A DNA stretch of 24,060 bases from JBASNZ01 sp049657775 (lineage in GTDB: Bacteria > Actinomycetota > Coriobacteriia > Anaerosomatales > Anaerosomataceae). Shown here piece by piece: positions 1 to 8,225 of this stretch. Below the pieces are notes generated by a model. The model ran no database searches. It was not told the DNA's origin and saw nothing but the letters and a program-made list of their open reading frames with translations. Within the stretch, counting starts at the first letter, position 1; each line of letters begins with the position of its first letter. The translations under genes were made by a program, and so were the position numbers. Where the stretch lies: the NCBI GenBank assembly GCA_049657775.1, contig JBASNZ010000030.1:1-24060 (forward strand), given 5' to 3'.

Positions 1-20
1 GCTCACCGGTACCGGTGAGC
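1..20. repeat. 20-bp perfect palindrome at the window edge
   Basis: The first 20 bases equal their own reverse complement, centred on a GGTACC core. The palindrome lies inside the open frame of the VanW-type gene, so it may be only a codon coincidence (Leu-Thr-Gly-Thr-Gly-Glu). It could form a cruciform or serve as a dimeric-protein site, but nothing else supports a function. Confidence 0.5.
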
Positions 21-823
21 GTACAGTCGAACTCGCTATGATGCGGGTGGAGCCGGCGATCACCACCGATGACGCTAAGACCATGGGCATCAAGGAGCGC
101 CTCTCCACCTACACGACCGACTACGCCGCGTCCAACAAGCCACGTGTGAACAACATCCACACACTCGCGGACGCGCTCGACGGCACGCTCATCCCACCGG
201 GAGGCGTGTTCTCGTTCAACGAGACCATCGGTCCCCGCACCGCCGAGAAGGGCTACCAGGAGGCCAATGCGATCGTCAACGGCAAGCTGGTCCCGCAGCT
301 TGGCGGCGGTGTCTGTCAGGTCGGCACGACGATCTTCAACTCGGTCTTCTTCTCGGGTCTGCCTGTGGTCGAGCGGCACAATCACTCGCTCTACATCAGC
401 CACTATCCAAAGGGTCGCGATGCGACCGTGTCGTGGGGCGGACCCGACTTCAAGTTCAAGAACGACACGGAAAACTGGGTTCTTATCGCCACTGCATACA
501 GCAACTCCACACTCACGATATCCTTGTATGGAACCGACGCAGGATACAAAGTGGACTACAAGACCAGCGACTTCACGAACCTGACTGACTACAAGGTCGA
601 GGAGATCAAGGACGCGACGCTGCCAAAGGGCACACGCGTCATCGAGGAAAAGGGCGTCAAAGGTCGAACAGTAGTGGTCACAAGAACCGTCACCAAGAAC
701 GGCAAGGTCATCAGGACTGACACCTTCAAGTCGGTGTACAAGCCATCAACCGAGGTCGTGCGGGTAGGCACCAAGACAGTAAGCCCGTCGAAGCCGTCCA
801 CGTCGGCGACTCCGACACCGTAG
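2..823 (+). CDS. VanW-family protein with C-terminal G5-like domain (5' end missing)
   Basis: The reading frame is open through the left edge, so the N-terminus, probably with a signal or membrane anchor and peptidoglycan-binding-like repeats, lies outside the window. The visible part holds the VanW core from about position 140 to 510. Its hallmarks are a PPGGVFSFNETIG stretch, then a GGGVCQVGTT stretch, then an ERHNHS stretch. A G5-like region follows from about 590 to 770 (KGVKGRTVVVTRTV, then a second beta-rich half), and the protein ends in a Ser/Thr/Pro-rich tail. VanW proteins are extracytoplasmic proteins associated with vancomycin-resistance clusters and with general wall biology, and their biochemical role is unresolved. 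G5 domains are thought to bind cell-wall sugars. The next gene begins 38 bases downstream. Family assignment is firm; function is not. Confidence 0.9.
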   Translation, partial: LTGTGERTVELAMMRVEPAITTDDAKTMGIKERLSTYTTDYAASNKPRVNNIHTLADALDGTLIPPGGVFSFNETIGPRTAEKGYQEANAIVNGKLVPQLGGGVCQVGTTIFNSVFFSGLPVVERHNHSLYISHYPKGRDATVSWGGPDFKFKNDTENWVLIATAYSNSTLTISLYGTDAGYKVDYKTSDFTNLTDYKVEEIKDATLPKGTRVIEEKGVKGRTVVVTRTVTKNGKVIRTDTFKSVYKPSTEVVRVGTKTVSPSKPSTSATPTP

Positions 824-861
824 GGGCGTCGCCGCGAGGCACGCCGGAGTAGGGGGCATCG

Positions 862-2166
862 GTGTTCCAGCCGGACTACGAGGCAATGTCTCGCACGGAC
901 CTGGAGGCGCTGCAGCTCGAACGGCTTCAGGGCACGCTCGAGCGTGTCTACGCAAACGTTCCGACATACCGAGCTACGTTCGATGAGGCCGGATTCCGGC
1001 CCTCGATGCTGCGCTCACTCACGGACCTCTCGAAGGTACCGTTCACGGTCAAGGACGACCTGCGGGCGGCTTACCCGTACGGGATGTTTGCTTCGCCGAT
1101 GAGGGACATCGTGCGCGTGCATGCCTCCTCGGGCACAACCGGGCAGATCACGGTTGTCGGCTACACCAAAGGCGACATCGACCGCTGGGGCGATCTGATA
1201 GCCCGAACCATCGTTGCCGCGGGCGGCACACCTGACGATGTCATCCAGGTCGCGTATGGCTACGGACTCTTCACCGGTGGCCTCGGCGTACACTACGGTT
1301 GCGAGCGTCTGGGGGCGACCACGATCCCGATCTCCGGTGGCAACACGAAGCGCCAGATCCAGGTGATGAGGGATTTCCAGGTGACCGGGCTTGGCTGCAC
1401 GCCATCGTACGCCCTGCTCATCGGTGAGACGGCTCTTGAGATGGGCATGGACGTGCGCGATCTCCCACTTCGGTTCGGCGTTCTGGGCGCCGAGCCATGG
1501 AGTGAGAACATGCGCAAGCAGATCGAGGAGGTCCTGGGCATCAGGGCCATCGATATCTACGGTCTTTCCGAGGTACTCGGCCCCGGTGTTGCGAGCGAGT
1601 GCGTGTACCAGCACGGCCTGCACGTGAACGAGGACCACTTCATCATCGAGATCGTGGATCCGGACACGCTCGAGCCGGTGGCGGACGGCGAGTTCGGCGA
1701 GGTCGTCTTCACCACGATCACCAAAGAGGGCATTCCGGTCATCCGGTATCGCACCAGAGACATCTCCCGGATCGTGCCCGGCACATGCGAGTGCGGGCGC
1801 ACCTTCCGCCGAATGGAGCGCATCGGTGGACGCACCGACGACATGCTCATCATTCGCGGTGTCAACGTCTTCCCGAGCCAGATCGAGCATGTGCTCACGG
1901 GTATTCCGGGCGTTGCCCCGCACTATCAGGTAGTCCTCACCAAGCGCGGTTCCATGGACCACGTCGAGGTTCACGTGGAGGTCGGTCCCGAGACCGCGTT
2001 CGACGAGATCAAGGCACTTGAGACGCTCCGCCGCCGCGTCGCGGCCGAGATCGCTTCGGCGCTTGCTATCTCCATCGACGTCAAGCTCGTCGAGCCCAAG
2101 TCGATCCAGCGCAGCGAGGGCAAGGCCAAGCGCGTCTTGGATCTTCGTAACGAGAGGGGTGTGTAG
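862..2166 (+). CDS. paaK: Phenylacetate-CoA ligase (AMP-forming)
   Basis: The 434-residue product matches the usual PaaK length and activates phenylacetate or related aryl-acetates with ATP and CoA in the cytoplasm. Visible adenylate-forming motifs are the nucleotide loop SSGTTGQ (residues 89-95), YGLSE (233-237), YRTRD (296-300) and the hinge region GRTDDMLIIRG. The C-terminal RSEGKAKR (417-424) carries the candidate catalytic lysine. The GTG at 862 is chosen because it follows a GGAGTAGGGGG purine run and gives the family's normal N-terminus. An ACT-domain gene starts 3 bases after the stop, so the two are probably co-transcribed. With iorAB about 14 kb away, the likely job is handling aryl-acetyl-CoA from aromatic amino acids. 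Exact substrate preference (phenyl-, indolyl- or hydroxyphenylacetate) cannot be read from sequence. Confidence 0.93.
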   Translation: MFQPDYEAMSRTDLEALQLERLQGTLERVYANVPTYRATFDEAGFRPSMLRSLTDLSKVPFTVKDDLRAAYPYGMFASPMRDIVRVHASSGTTGQITVVGYTKGDIDRWGDLIARTIVAAGGTPDDVIQVAYGYGLFTGGLGVHYGCERLGATTIPISGGNTKRQIQVMRDFQVTGLGCTPSYALLIGETALEMGMDVRDLPLRFGVLGAEPWSENMRKQIEEVLGIRAIDIYGLSEVLGPGVASECVYQHGLHVNEDHFIIEIVDPDTLEPVADGEFGEVVFTTITKEGIPVIRYRTRDISRIVPGTCECGRTFRRMERIGGRTDDMLIIRGVNVFPSQIEHVLTGIPGVAPHYQVVLTKRGSMDHVEVHVEVGPETAFDEIKALETLRRRVAAEIASALAISIDVKLVEPKSIQRSEGKAKRVLDLRNERGV

Positions 2167-2169
2167 ACG

Positions 2170-2601
2170 ATGGTCGAGCAGGTCAGCGTCTTTCTAGAGA
2201 ACACGACCGGACGACTCGCGGAACTCACGCGCGCCCTCGGTGATGCCGGCGTCAACATGCGTGCCCTCATGGTCGCTGACACCGCCGAGTTCGGCGTAGT
2301 ACGCATCATCTGCGACAGGCCCCACGCGGCGGTGCGGGTGCTGGAAGCAGTCGGCTTCGGCGCGTCGCTCACCGAGGTCATCGCGGTCGAGGTCCCGGAT
2401 CATCCGGGCGGTCTGGCGGACATCCTCGAGGTGCTCGGCGCCCAGGGCCTTAACGTCGAGTATGCCTACTGCTTCGTCGAGCCCGCCGGAGACGCCGCGG
2501 TCGACATCTTCCGGGTCGATGATCCCGCGCGGGGCCGTACGGCGCTGGGGGCTGCGGGTATCCGCATGGCCGATGCCGGGGCGCTTTACATCGTCGACTA
2601 G
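2170..2601 (+). CDS. Tandem ACT-domain protein
   Basis: A 143-residue protein made only of two ACT domains, roughly residues 1-68 and 70-143. Each opens with the typical strand then a (T/P)GxLA turn: ENTTGRLAELTRALGDAGVN in the first half and DHPGGLADILEVLGAQGLN in the second. ACT domains bind small ligands, commonly amino acids, at dimer interfaces. Stand-alone tandem ACT proteins of this kind are often found beside phenylacetate-CoA ligase and indolepyruvate oxidoreductase genes. The ATG lies 3 bases after the paaK stop, with a GAGAGGGG ribosome site inside the paaK end. The protein is clearly paralogous to the one at 18947-19399. A role sensing amino acids or aryl acids for PaaK is inferred from context. 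No catalytic motif is present. Confidence 0.88.
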   Translation: MVEQVSVFLENTTGRLAELTRALGDAGVNMRALMVADTAEFGVVRIICDRPHAAVRVLEAVGFGASLTEVIAVEVPDHPGGLADILEVLGAQGLNVEYAYCFVEPAGDAAVDIFRVDDPARGRTALGAAGIRMADAGALYIVD

Positions 2602-2660
2602 CGCGGCCGACAGGCTTCAGACCACACCGCACCCAGTGCCGTCGATCTACCGAAGGCGTC

Positions 2661-3506
2661 TCAGTCTCGTGACCGGGCGCGTTCTACTCGGCTGTGGGGG
2701 GGGCACAACTCATCAAGGCGCTGCTCGGCGTCCGGGTCGAGAGATCGCGCCAGGTCGCAGATCGCATTCGCGTCGTCCGGAACACCAAGCACCGTCGCCG
2801 TGACCGACTCATCGCGAGCGCCAAGCAGATCCCGGACGTTGCCGCGAACGCGGTCGGCCGCCACTTCGGCGCCCGACTTGGGCGTGTGCGGCAGGATGAC
2901 CAGGAATCGGCCGTCACCCAGGTAGCCGACGTCATCCACGAGCCGGATGTCGTTGCGGATGCGCGATGCGACGTTTCTCAGCATGGACTTCTGCCGCGTG
3001 GGACGCAGGTCGATGAGCAGTCCGGGGGCCAGGCTGATCAGAGCGACCGCGAACGGGGTCTGGTAGCGCTGGAACCGGCCGAGGCCGTTCTTGAGCGTCG
3101 TGCCGCAGTATCTGCGGTTGTAGACGTTGGTGACCTGGTCGAGCATCGATGAGCCGCTGAGTCGTGCGAGGAAGTACTTGATCCGGCCAAAGAGTTCACC
3201 GCCAAGGATGCCGACAAGTCCGAACGTGATCATCCTGGTGAGGATCATGCCAAGCACGGTAGAGGAAAGCCCCTCGGCCGAAAGAAGCGGGATGCGTGCG
3301 ACCACGTACGCGAGCGTTGCGGCAACCGCCGCGACCGATCCGCCGTCGCGACCCCAATGAACCGCGGCCGCGAGCACCGCGAGCATCAGCGCCTGGCCGA
3401 ACAACTCCTGCCATTGCGGATGCGCTGCCGGCGCGACGAAGATGCTCCCGACGATGACGACCCCGCCGAGGGTGATCATCAATGCTTCGAATCGAGAGTA
3501 CTTCAC
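2661..3506 (-). CDS. Membrane protein with degenerate GGDEF domain
   Basis: The 281-residue product has about four hydrophobic helices in the first 120 residues (around FEALMITLGGVVIVGSIFV, ALMLAVLAAAVHW, SVAAVAATLAYVVA and ILTRMITFGLVGILGG). A GGDEF-fold domain begins near LDQVTNVYNRRY, the usual LTGLYNRR entry motif. The active-site signature is lost: where GG(D/E)EF is expected the protein reads GDGRF, followed by the normal LVILPHT strand, and the metal-binding aspartate of the first strand is replaced in ALISLAPGL. It is therefore unlikely to synthesise c-di-GMP and more likely senses, scaffolds or binds a nucleotide. The GTG start at 3506 is preceded by AGGAGGT six bases upstream. It lies 29 bases downstream of the pilin-like gene in the same direction, so the two probably form an operon. 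Confidence 0.8.
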   Translation of the reverse strand: MKYSRFEALMITLGGVVIVGSIFVAPAAHPQWQELFGQALMLAVLAAAVHWGRDGGSVAAVAATLAYVVARIPLLSAEGLSSTVLGMILTRMITFGLVGILGGELFGRIKYFLARLSGSSMLDQVTNVYNRRYCGTTLKNGLGRFQRYQTPFAVALISLAPGLLIDLRPTRQKSMLRNVASRIRNDIRLVDDVGYLGDGRFLVILPHTPKSGAEVAADRVRGNVRDLLGARDESVTATVLGVPDDANAICDLARSLDPDAEQRLDELCPPHSRVERARSRD

Positions 3507-3512
3507 AGCGAA

Positions 3513-3519
3513 ACCTCCT
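3513..3519 (-). promoter_or_regulatory. Ribosome binding site fixing the GTG start at 3506
   Basis: On the minus strand the bases read AGGAGGT, a near-perfect anti-Shine-Dalgarno match six bases before GTG AAG TAC. A longer in-frame reading up to 3740 exists, but it runs over the pilin-like gene and gives a Pro/Arg/His-rich non-protein-like extension. This site therefore decides the start. Confidence 0.8.
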
Positions 3520-3535
3520 GGTCGGGATCGGACGC

Positions 3536-3886
3536 CTACGGATGGTTGACGCACGAGATGTCGTGCGTGATGGGATCGTACGTGAGCGACGTGTTGTCCG
3601 AGGGGCAGACCGCGATGACATCCCACGCATGACCCACGTAGGGGCGGATGTCCGCGATCTCGGTTGGGAACTGACCGTCGGACGTCTGGGCCTGGTATAC
3701 GGGGATGGCGGACTCGAGCGTGCGCTGATTCGCCCGGCACGCAGCATCCTCGGCCCCGCCTGCGGTGCCCGCGTAGCTAGCGATCGCGATCGTCGCGAGG
3801 ATTCCCAGGATGATGAGAACGACGACAAGCTCGACAAGCGAGAAGCCGTCGTCCGCCCGGACTCCGTCAGACCCCCTGATCCTCAT
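3536..3886 (-). CDS. Type IV pilin-like / GspG-like pseudopilin precursor
   Basis: A 116-residue protein with a textbook class III signal. A short charged leader ends in Gly14, then Phe15 starts the mature protein with FSLVELVVVLIILGILATIA, including the conserved Glu at mature position 5 (Glu19). Prepilin peptidase would cut between Gly14 and Phe15. The small globular part (residues 40-116) contains three cysteines (50, 94, 112), and the last two could form a C-terminal disulfide loop as in many pilins. No assembly ATPase, platform protein or peptidase gene is in the window, so this is an orphan subunit locally. The start ATG has GGGAG eight bases upstream. Its companion is the degenerate GGDEF membrane protein. 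Whether it is a major pilin, minor pilin or secretion pseudopilin cannot be decided. Confidence 0.87.
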   Translation of the reverse strand: MRIRGSDGVRADDGFSLVELVVVLIILGILATIAIASYAGTAGGAEDAACRANQRTLESAIPVYQAQTSDGQFPTEIADIRPYVGHAWDVIAVCPSDNTSLTYDPITHDISCVNHP

Positions 3887-4072
3887 ACCGAATGACTCCC
3901 CATCACCGGATGGCTACGCCTTCACTTGCCGAGTATAGCCAATCCCTTCCTGACGAATAGTGCATCGGCATTCGATTCCATACTGATGAGCTTTCGTACA
4001 GGCGAGCGTGCGTGCGACCCGTTAGAATGTCGGAGTGCTTGTTTGCCCCGCCGCGAATCGCAAGGAGCCCGC
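3887..4072. promoter_or_regulatory. Divergent intergenic region between pilin-like gene and dacF
   Basis: This 186-base gap is AT-richer than its surroundings and must drive both neighbours. On the minus strand TATACT (3932-3937) is a good -10 candidate for the pilin-like gene, about 46 bases before its ATG. On the plus strand TAGAAT (4023-4028) is a -10 candidate 45 bases before the dacF ATG. Neither has a convincing -35 hexamer, so both are tentative. No RNA structure or repeat was seen here. Confidence 0.4.
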
Positions 4073-5332
4073 ATGACCCTTCGTCACCCGTTTGGAGCAC
4101 GCTCGCGAGGGATCGTCGGCTTCATCCTCGCATTCTCGCTCGCCCTGCCGGCGCCGGCGATCGCCAGCGTCAAGAGCAGCGACGTGGTTGGTGAGGTGGC
4201 TGTCTCTTCCGCCCCGGCCCTCGAGGCACAGGCACCGGATATGGCTGTGCCGGCGGGCGTACTGGAGACCATGGACGGCGAAGTGCTTTGGGGACGCGCG
4301 GCCGACAAGCAGCGTGCGATGGCAAGCACCACCAAGATCATGACCGCGATCGTGGTACTCGAGTCCGTGGCCGATCTGGACGAGATGGCTACCGTGCCGG
4401 TCGAGGCCACCAGGGTCGGGGAGGCGGGAGTCGGGCTGCACGCCGGGCAGAAGCTCTCGGTTCGCAAGCTGCTCGAAGCGATGCTCGTGCACTCCGGTAA
4501 CGATGCGGCCATCACGCTCGCGATGCACGTTTCGGGCACTGAGGAAGCCTTCGCCGAGGCGATGAATGCGAAGGCAGCGGCACTCGACGTGCGAGACTCC
4601 CACTACACCAACGCTCACGGCCTGGATGAACCGGGCCACTACACGTCCGCCGCCGATCTTGCCACGCTCGCTCGGTATGCGATGCAGAAGCCGGTCTTCC
4701 GCGAGATGGTCGCCGAGCGACAGGTGCGCGTACCGGCCGGTGACGAGACCAAGATGTTCGACGCGTCCAACAAGCTCCTCGGCACGTACGAGGGAGCCAA
4801 CGGCGTCAAAACCGGCTGGACGAACGACGCGGGCTACTGTGTGGTTGCCTCGGCGGAGCGCAACGGCGTCGGGCTCGTGGCAGTCGTCATGGGTGCTAGT
4901 AGCGAGGAGCAGCGGTTTGCCGAAGCGAAGAGGCTGCTCGACTGGGGATTCGAGCACTATCGCGTCGAGCAAGTCACGTCCGCCGAGTCCACTGCCGCGC
5001 TCGTGACCGTGATCGACTACCTCGATCGCACCGCGGCAGCGGTGGTCTCGGAGTCAACGTCGGTCGCGCTGTTCGACCTCAGGGGCGAGGTCACGGTCAC
5101 GGCCGATGTCGTCGACCAGGTCAAGGCGCCGGTGACGAAGGGCCAGCGACTGGGTACGCTCTCGGTCGTACAGGGAGATCGGCTCCTCGCTCAGGTCCCC
5201 GTCGTCGCCGCGGCGGACGTCGCCGCCCCCACGTGGTGGGAAGGCGTGAAGATCTCAGCCACACGACTGTGGCGCAAGCTATTCGGCGGTACACTGCAGG
5301 CGGCGCCGGTGCAGGTGCTTCCCGCAACGTAG
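4073..5332 (+). CDS. dacF: D-alanyl-D-alanine carboxypeptidase, S11 family (low-molecular-weight PBP)
   Basis: The 419-residue precursor trims the terminal D-Ala from peptidoglycan stem peptides outside the membrane. It has a signal peptide (residues 1-32, Arg-rich then hydrophobic, ending near APAIASV). All three penicillin-binding motifs are intact: STTK at 85-88 with the nucleophilic Ser85, SGN at 141-143, and KTG at 246-248. A C-terminal beta-rich PBP5-like domain runs from about 290. The final stretch is weakly amphipathic and could associate with the membrane. The ATG at 4073 is preferred over earlier in-frame starts because it follows AAGGAGCC and begins the signal peptide. gcvT follows 42 bases downstream in the same direction, so read-through into the glycine cleavage genes is possible although the functions are unrelated. 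The S11 family is certain; the dacF symbol is by similarity only. Confidence 0.93.
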   Translation: MTLRHPFGARSRGIVGFILAFSLALPAPAIASVKSSDVVGEVAVSSAPALEAQAPDMAVPAGVLETMDGEVLWGRAADKQRAMASTTKIMTAIVVLESVADLDEMATVPVEATRVGEAGVGLHAGQKLSVRKLLEAMLVHSGNDAAITLAMHVSGTEEAFAEAMNAKAAALDVRDSHYTNAHGLDEPGHYTSAADLATLARYAMQKPVFREMVAERQVRVPAGDETKMFDASNKLLGTYEGANGVKTGWTNDAGYCVVASAERNGVGLVAVVMGASSEEQRFAEAKRLLDWGFEHYRVEQVTSAESTAALVTVIDYLDRTAAAVVSESTSVALFDLRGEVTVTADVVDQVKAPVTKGQRLGTLSVVQGDRLLAQVPVVAAADVAAPTWWEGVKISATRLWRKLFGGTLQAAPVQVLPAT

Positions 5333-5374
5333 ATGCCGCGCTCTCGATGCGGCTGCAGGAAGGGAGGAAGACGG

Positions 5375-6481
5375 ATGACAGAGGAGTTGCTTCGCACACC
5401 ACTGTACGAGGAGCACATCGCACTCGGCGGGCGGATGGTCCCGTTCGCAGGCTGGGAGATGCCCGTTCAGTATTCGGGGATCATCGACGAGCACAAGGCG
5501 GTGCGCGAGCGCGTAGGCATCTTCGACGTGTGCCACATGACCGAGTTCCGCTTCTTCGGTTTTGGCGTCAAGGAGGCGCTCCAGGCTATCCTCGCCAACA
5601 ACCTCGATAAGATCGACGACCTTGGGACGGCGGTCTACACGGTGATGTGCGACGAGGACGGTGGTATCGTCGACGACCTCATCGTGTACCACACCGGTGA
5701 CCTGGAGTACCTCGTCATCGCGAACGCGGCGAACCACGACACCGACTGGGACTGGTTCGCGTCCCATCTTCCCGAAACCATCGAGTCCGTTGACGAATCG
5801 GACCGCACGGGCCTTATCGCGGTGCAGGGTCCGCTCGCGCTTCGCGTGATCGGCGAGCTCGCGGGCGAGGGATTCGAACCACCCACCCGTTTCTCGGTAG
5901 CCGAGGCGCACCTTGACGACACCCCCGTGCTTCTTGCGCGCACCGGGTACACGGGAGAGGACGGTGTGGAGATCGTGTGCCACGCCTCGCACGTTGTGGG
6001 CATCTGGCGCGCGCTGCTGTCGTTTTCCGAGGTCACGCCGTGCGGGCTCGGCGCGCGCGACACGCTCCGGCTGGAGATGGGCTACGCGCTCTACGGCACC
6101 GACATGGATCGCGGTGTGGATCCCATCTCAGCAGGACTTGGATGGACGGTGGCGCTTGGCAAGGGCGAGTTCATCGGCCGCGACGCGATCGCGCGCATCA
6201 AAGAGGCCGGCCCCGAGCGCAAGCTCGTCGGGCTCACCGTTGCCGATGGCGTTCCGCGCCACGGGCATCCCGTGTTGCGTGACGGCGAGGAGGTCGGTAA
6301 GGTGGCAAGCGGTACGTTCGCACCGACGCTCGGATACGGGATCGCGACCGCGTACGTACCTGCTGCGCTGGCTGCGCCCGGAACGGAGCTCACGGTTGCG
6401 ATCCGTCGCAAGGAATCAGCAGCCACGGTCGTCCGTCCGCCGTTCGTCAAGCACACGTCATTGAGCACAACATCGTCGTAG
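5375..6481 (+). CDS. gcvT: Glycine cleavage system T protein (aminomethyltransferase)
   Basis: The 368-residue product transfers the aminomethyl group from lipoyl-GcvH to tetrahydrofolate, releasing ammonia and giving 5,10-methylene-THF. It carries the family's opening (LRTPLYEEHIALGGRMVPF then GWEMPVQY). The conserved aspartate pair at 100-101 in GGIVDDLIVYH includes the catalytic residue. RTGYTGEDGVEI and the folate-side GLGARDTLRLEMGYALYG stretch follow. The ATG at 5375 follows AAGGGAGGAAG and gives the standard N-terminus, while an in-frame ATG at 5333 directly after the dacF stop would add 14 unlikely residues. Length is normal for the family. It leads the run gcvT-gcvH-gcvPA-gcvPB-lipM. 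The short upstream gap leaves no room for a glycine riboswitch, so regulation must come from elsewhere. Confidence 0.96.
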   Translation: MTEELLRTPLYEEHIALGGRMVPFAGWEMPVQYSGIIDEHKAVRERVGIFDVCHMTEFRFFGFGVKEALQAILANNLDKIDDLGTAVYTVMCDEDGGIVDDLIVYHTGDLEYLVIANAANHDTDWDWFASHLPETIESVDESDRTGLIAVQGPLALRVIGELAGEGFEPPTRFSVAEAHLDDTPVLLARTGYTGEDGVEIVCHASHVVGIWRALLSFSEVTPCGLGARDTLRLEMGYALYGTDMDRGVDPISAGLGWTVALGKGEFIGRDAIARIKEAGPERKLVGLTVADGVPRHGHPVLRDGEEVGKVASGTFAPTLGYGIATAYVPAALAAPGTELTVAIRRKESAATVVRPPFVKHTSLSTTSS

Positions 6482-6508
6482 TCGCCCCCCGAAAGGAGCG
6501 TTATCCGT

Positions 6509-6892
6509 ATGTATCCCGCGGACCTGAAGTACGACAAAGAGCATGAGTGGGTAAAGGTCGACGGCGATGTCGCCACCGTCGGTATCAGCCACTTCGCGCA
6601 GGACCAGCTGGGTGAGGTCGTCTACGTCGACATGCCGTCGGCTGGCGATGAGATCAACGCCGGCGAGTCGTTCGGCGAGATCGAGTCGGTCAAGTCGGTC
6701 TCCGAGCTCTTCGCACCGGTATCCGGCGAGATCGTCGAGGTCAACGATGCACTCGCGGACACCCCCGAGGTCGTCAACGAGGACCCCTACGGTGCCGGTT
6801 GGATGATCAAGGTCAAGATGAACGATCCGGCCTCGGTTTCGTCGCTGATGAGCGCCGAGGACTACAAGGCATTCATCACCGAGGAAGCCTAG
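6509..6892 (+). CDS. gcvH: Glycine cleavage system H protein (lipoyl carrier)
   Basis: A 127-residue lipoyl-domain protein that shuttles the aminomethyl intermediate between the P, T and L proteins. The modified residue is Lys62, in the conserved ESVKSVSELFAPVSGEIVEVN context. The N-terminal YDKEHEWVKVDGDVATVGIS is diagnostic of the family. Length and motif spacing are normal. An AAAGGAG ribosome site precedes the ATG. It lies 27 bases after gcvT and 4 bases before gcvPA, as expected in an operon. The lipoyl group could be supplied through the LipM-like enzyme encoded at 9715-10491. Confidence 0.97.
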   Translation: MYPADLKYDKEHEWVKVDGDVATVGISHFAQDQLGEVVYVDMPSAGDEINAGESFGEIESVKSVSELFAPVSGEIVEVNDALADTPEVVNEDPYGAGWMIKVKMNDPASVSSLMSAEDYKAFITEEA

Positions 6893-6896
6893 GGGC

Positions 6897-8225
6897 ATGC
6901 GCTTCATACCGGTAACCTGCGAAGAGCGCGAAAGCATGCTGCGCGCCGTAGGCGCGCGCGAGATAGACGACCTGTTCGACGTGATTCCAGAGGCAGCCCG
7001 CCTCAAGGAAGGGCTCGACCTGCCGGAGGGCCTCAGCGAGATCGACCTTGCGGCCGATTTGCAGGCTCGCTCGGACGCGACCGACACCAGACTCGCGTCA
7101 TTCCTCGGCGCGGGGTGCTACGACCACTACATTCCTGCGGTCGTTGACTCCGTCGTGAGCAAGCCCGCGTTCTTCACCGCCTACACCCCGTATCAGCCGG
7201 AGGTCAGCCAGGGAACGCTTCAGGCCATCTACGAGTATCAGTCGATGGTCTGCGCGCTCACCGGCATGGATGTTGCCAATGCGTCCGTGTACGACGGCGC
7301 CACGGCGCTCGTCGAAGCAGCGCTCATGGCCGCCCGCATCACCAAGCGGCATACGGTCGTCGTGAGTGCCGCGGTGCATCCCGAATGGCGGGAAGTGCTC
7401 AACACGTATGCCGAGTCGGGCATCATCGGCGTGGTCGAGTGTCCCGCATCTGGCGGCCTGACTGACATGGAGGCTCTCGGCGGCCTTGTTGCCGACGCGG
7501 CCGCGGTGCTGGTGTCATCTCCGTCGTTCTTCGGGAACATCGAGGACCTGGGCTCCGTCGGGCGTATCGCGCATGACGCGGGTGCCATGTTCGTTGTGGC
7601 CGCCAACCCGATACTCCTTGGCGTGATGGAGCCGCCCTCCGCATTCGGTGCCGACATCGTCGTAGGAGAGGGCCAGCCACTTGGCAACCCGATGTCGTAC
7701 GGCGGTCCCGGACTGGGGCTCTTCGCCTGCAAGCAGGAGTTCATCCGTCAGATGCCAGGTCGCATCGTCGGTCGCACCGTCGACGTCGATGGCAGGCCCG
7801 GCTTCGTGCTGACGATGCAGACGCGCGAACAGCACATCCGTCGCGAGAAGGCGACGTCGAACATCTGCTCCAATCACTCGCTCAACGCGATTGCGGCGGG
7901 CGTGTATCTTGCGGCAGTCGGCCGCGAGGGGCTGGCCGGTATCGCCAGGTCCTGCGTGGCCAAGGCGCACTACCTGCACGACGCACTCGTCGCCACCGGC
8001 ACGTTCGCTGACGTTAGCGACGAACCGTTCGGCTATGAGTTCGCGCTCCGCTACCACGGCGATATCGAGGCCATGCAGTCCGCCCTCCTGAACAAAGGAT
8101 TCGCTGCCGGAGTCGCGCTCTCGCGATTCTCGGAGCAGTACGCGGGCCTGGTGCTCTTCGCGGTCACCGAGAAGCGTACCCGCCAGCAGATGGATCGCTT
8201 CGTGAAGGAGGTGGCGTCGCTGTGA
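6897..8225 (+). CDS. gcvPA: Glycine dehydrogenase (decarboxylating), subunit 1
   Basis: A 442-residue protein forming the N-terminal half of the P-protein in organisms with a split enzyme. With GcvPB it decarboxylates glycine and loads the aminomethyl group on lipoyl-GcvH. Recognisable blocks are FLGAGCYDHYIPAVVDSV, TAYTPYQPEVSQGTLQAIYE, GMDVANASVYDGATALVEA and EQHIRREKATSNICSNHSLN. It keeps the PLP-enzyme fold but lacks the PLP lysine, which is in subunit 2. The stop overlaps the GTG start of gcvPB by four bases (GTGA), which supports translational coupling and a fixed subunit ratio. The split form is typical of many Gram-positive bacteria, thermophiles and deep-branching lineages, in contrast to the fused GcvP of Streptomyces and Mycobacterium. 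Confidence 0.96.
   Translation: MRFIPVTCEERESMLRAVGAREIDDLFDVIPEAARLKEGLDLPEGLSEIDLAADLQARSDATDTRLASFLGAGCYDHYIPAVVDSVVSKPAFFTAYTPYQPEVSQGTLQAIYEYQSMVCALTGMDVANASVYDGATALVEAALMAARITKRHTVVVSAAVHPEWREVLNTYAESGIIGVVECPASGGLTDMEALGGLVADAAAVLVSSPSFFGNIEDLGSVGRIAHDAGAMFVVAANPILLGVMEPPSAFGADIVVGEGQPLGNPMSYGGPGLGLFACKQEFIRQMPGRIVGRTVDVDGRPGFVLTMQTREQHIRREKATSNICSNHSLNAIAAGVYLAAVGREGLAGIARSCVAKAHYLHDALVATGTFADVSDEPFGYEFALRYHGDIEAMQSALLNKGFAAGVALSRFSEQYAGLVLFAVTEKRTRQQMDRFVKEVASL

Noticed and set aside
825..845. Hairpin GGCGT / ACGCC between the VanW-type gene and paaK
   Set aside because: Only five base pairs with an 11-base loop and no T-tract.
1015..1974. 319-codon minus-strand open frame opposite paaK
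   Set aside because: It mirrors the codon structure of paaK and has no recognisable motifs.
5333..5374. Possible glycine riboswitch before gcvT
   Set aside because: The gap between dacF and gcvT is only 42 bases, far too short for a glycine aptamer, and dacF coding sequence precedes it.
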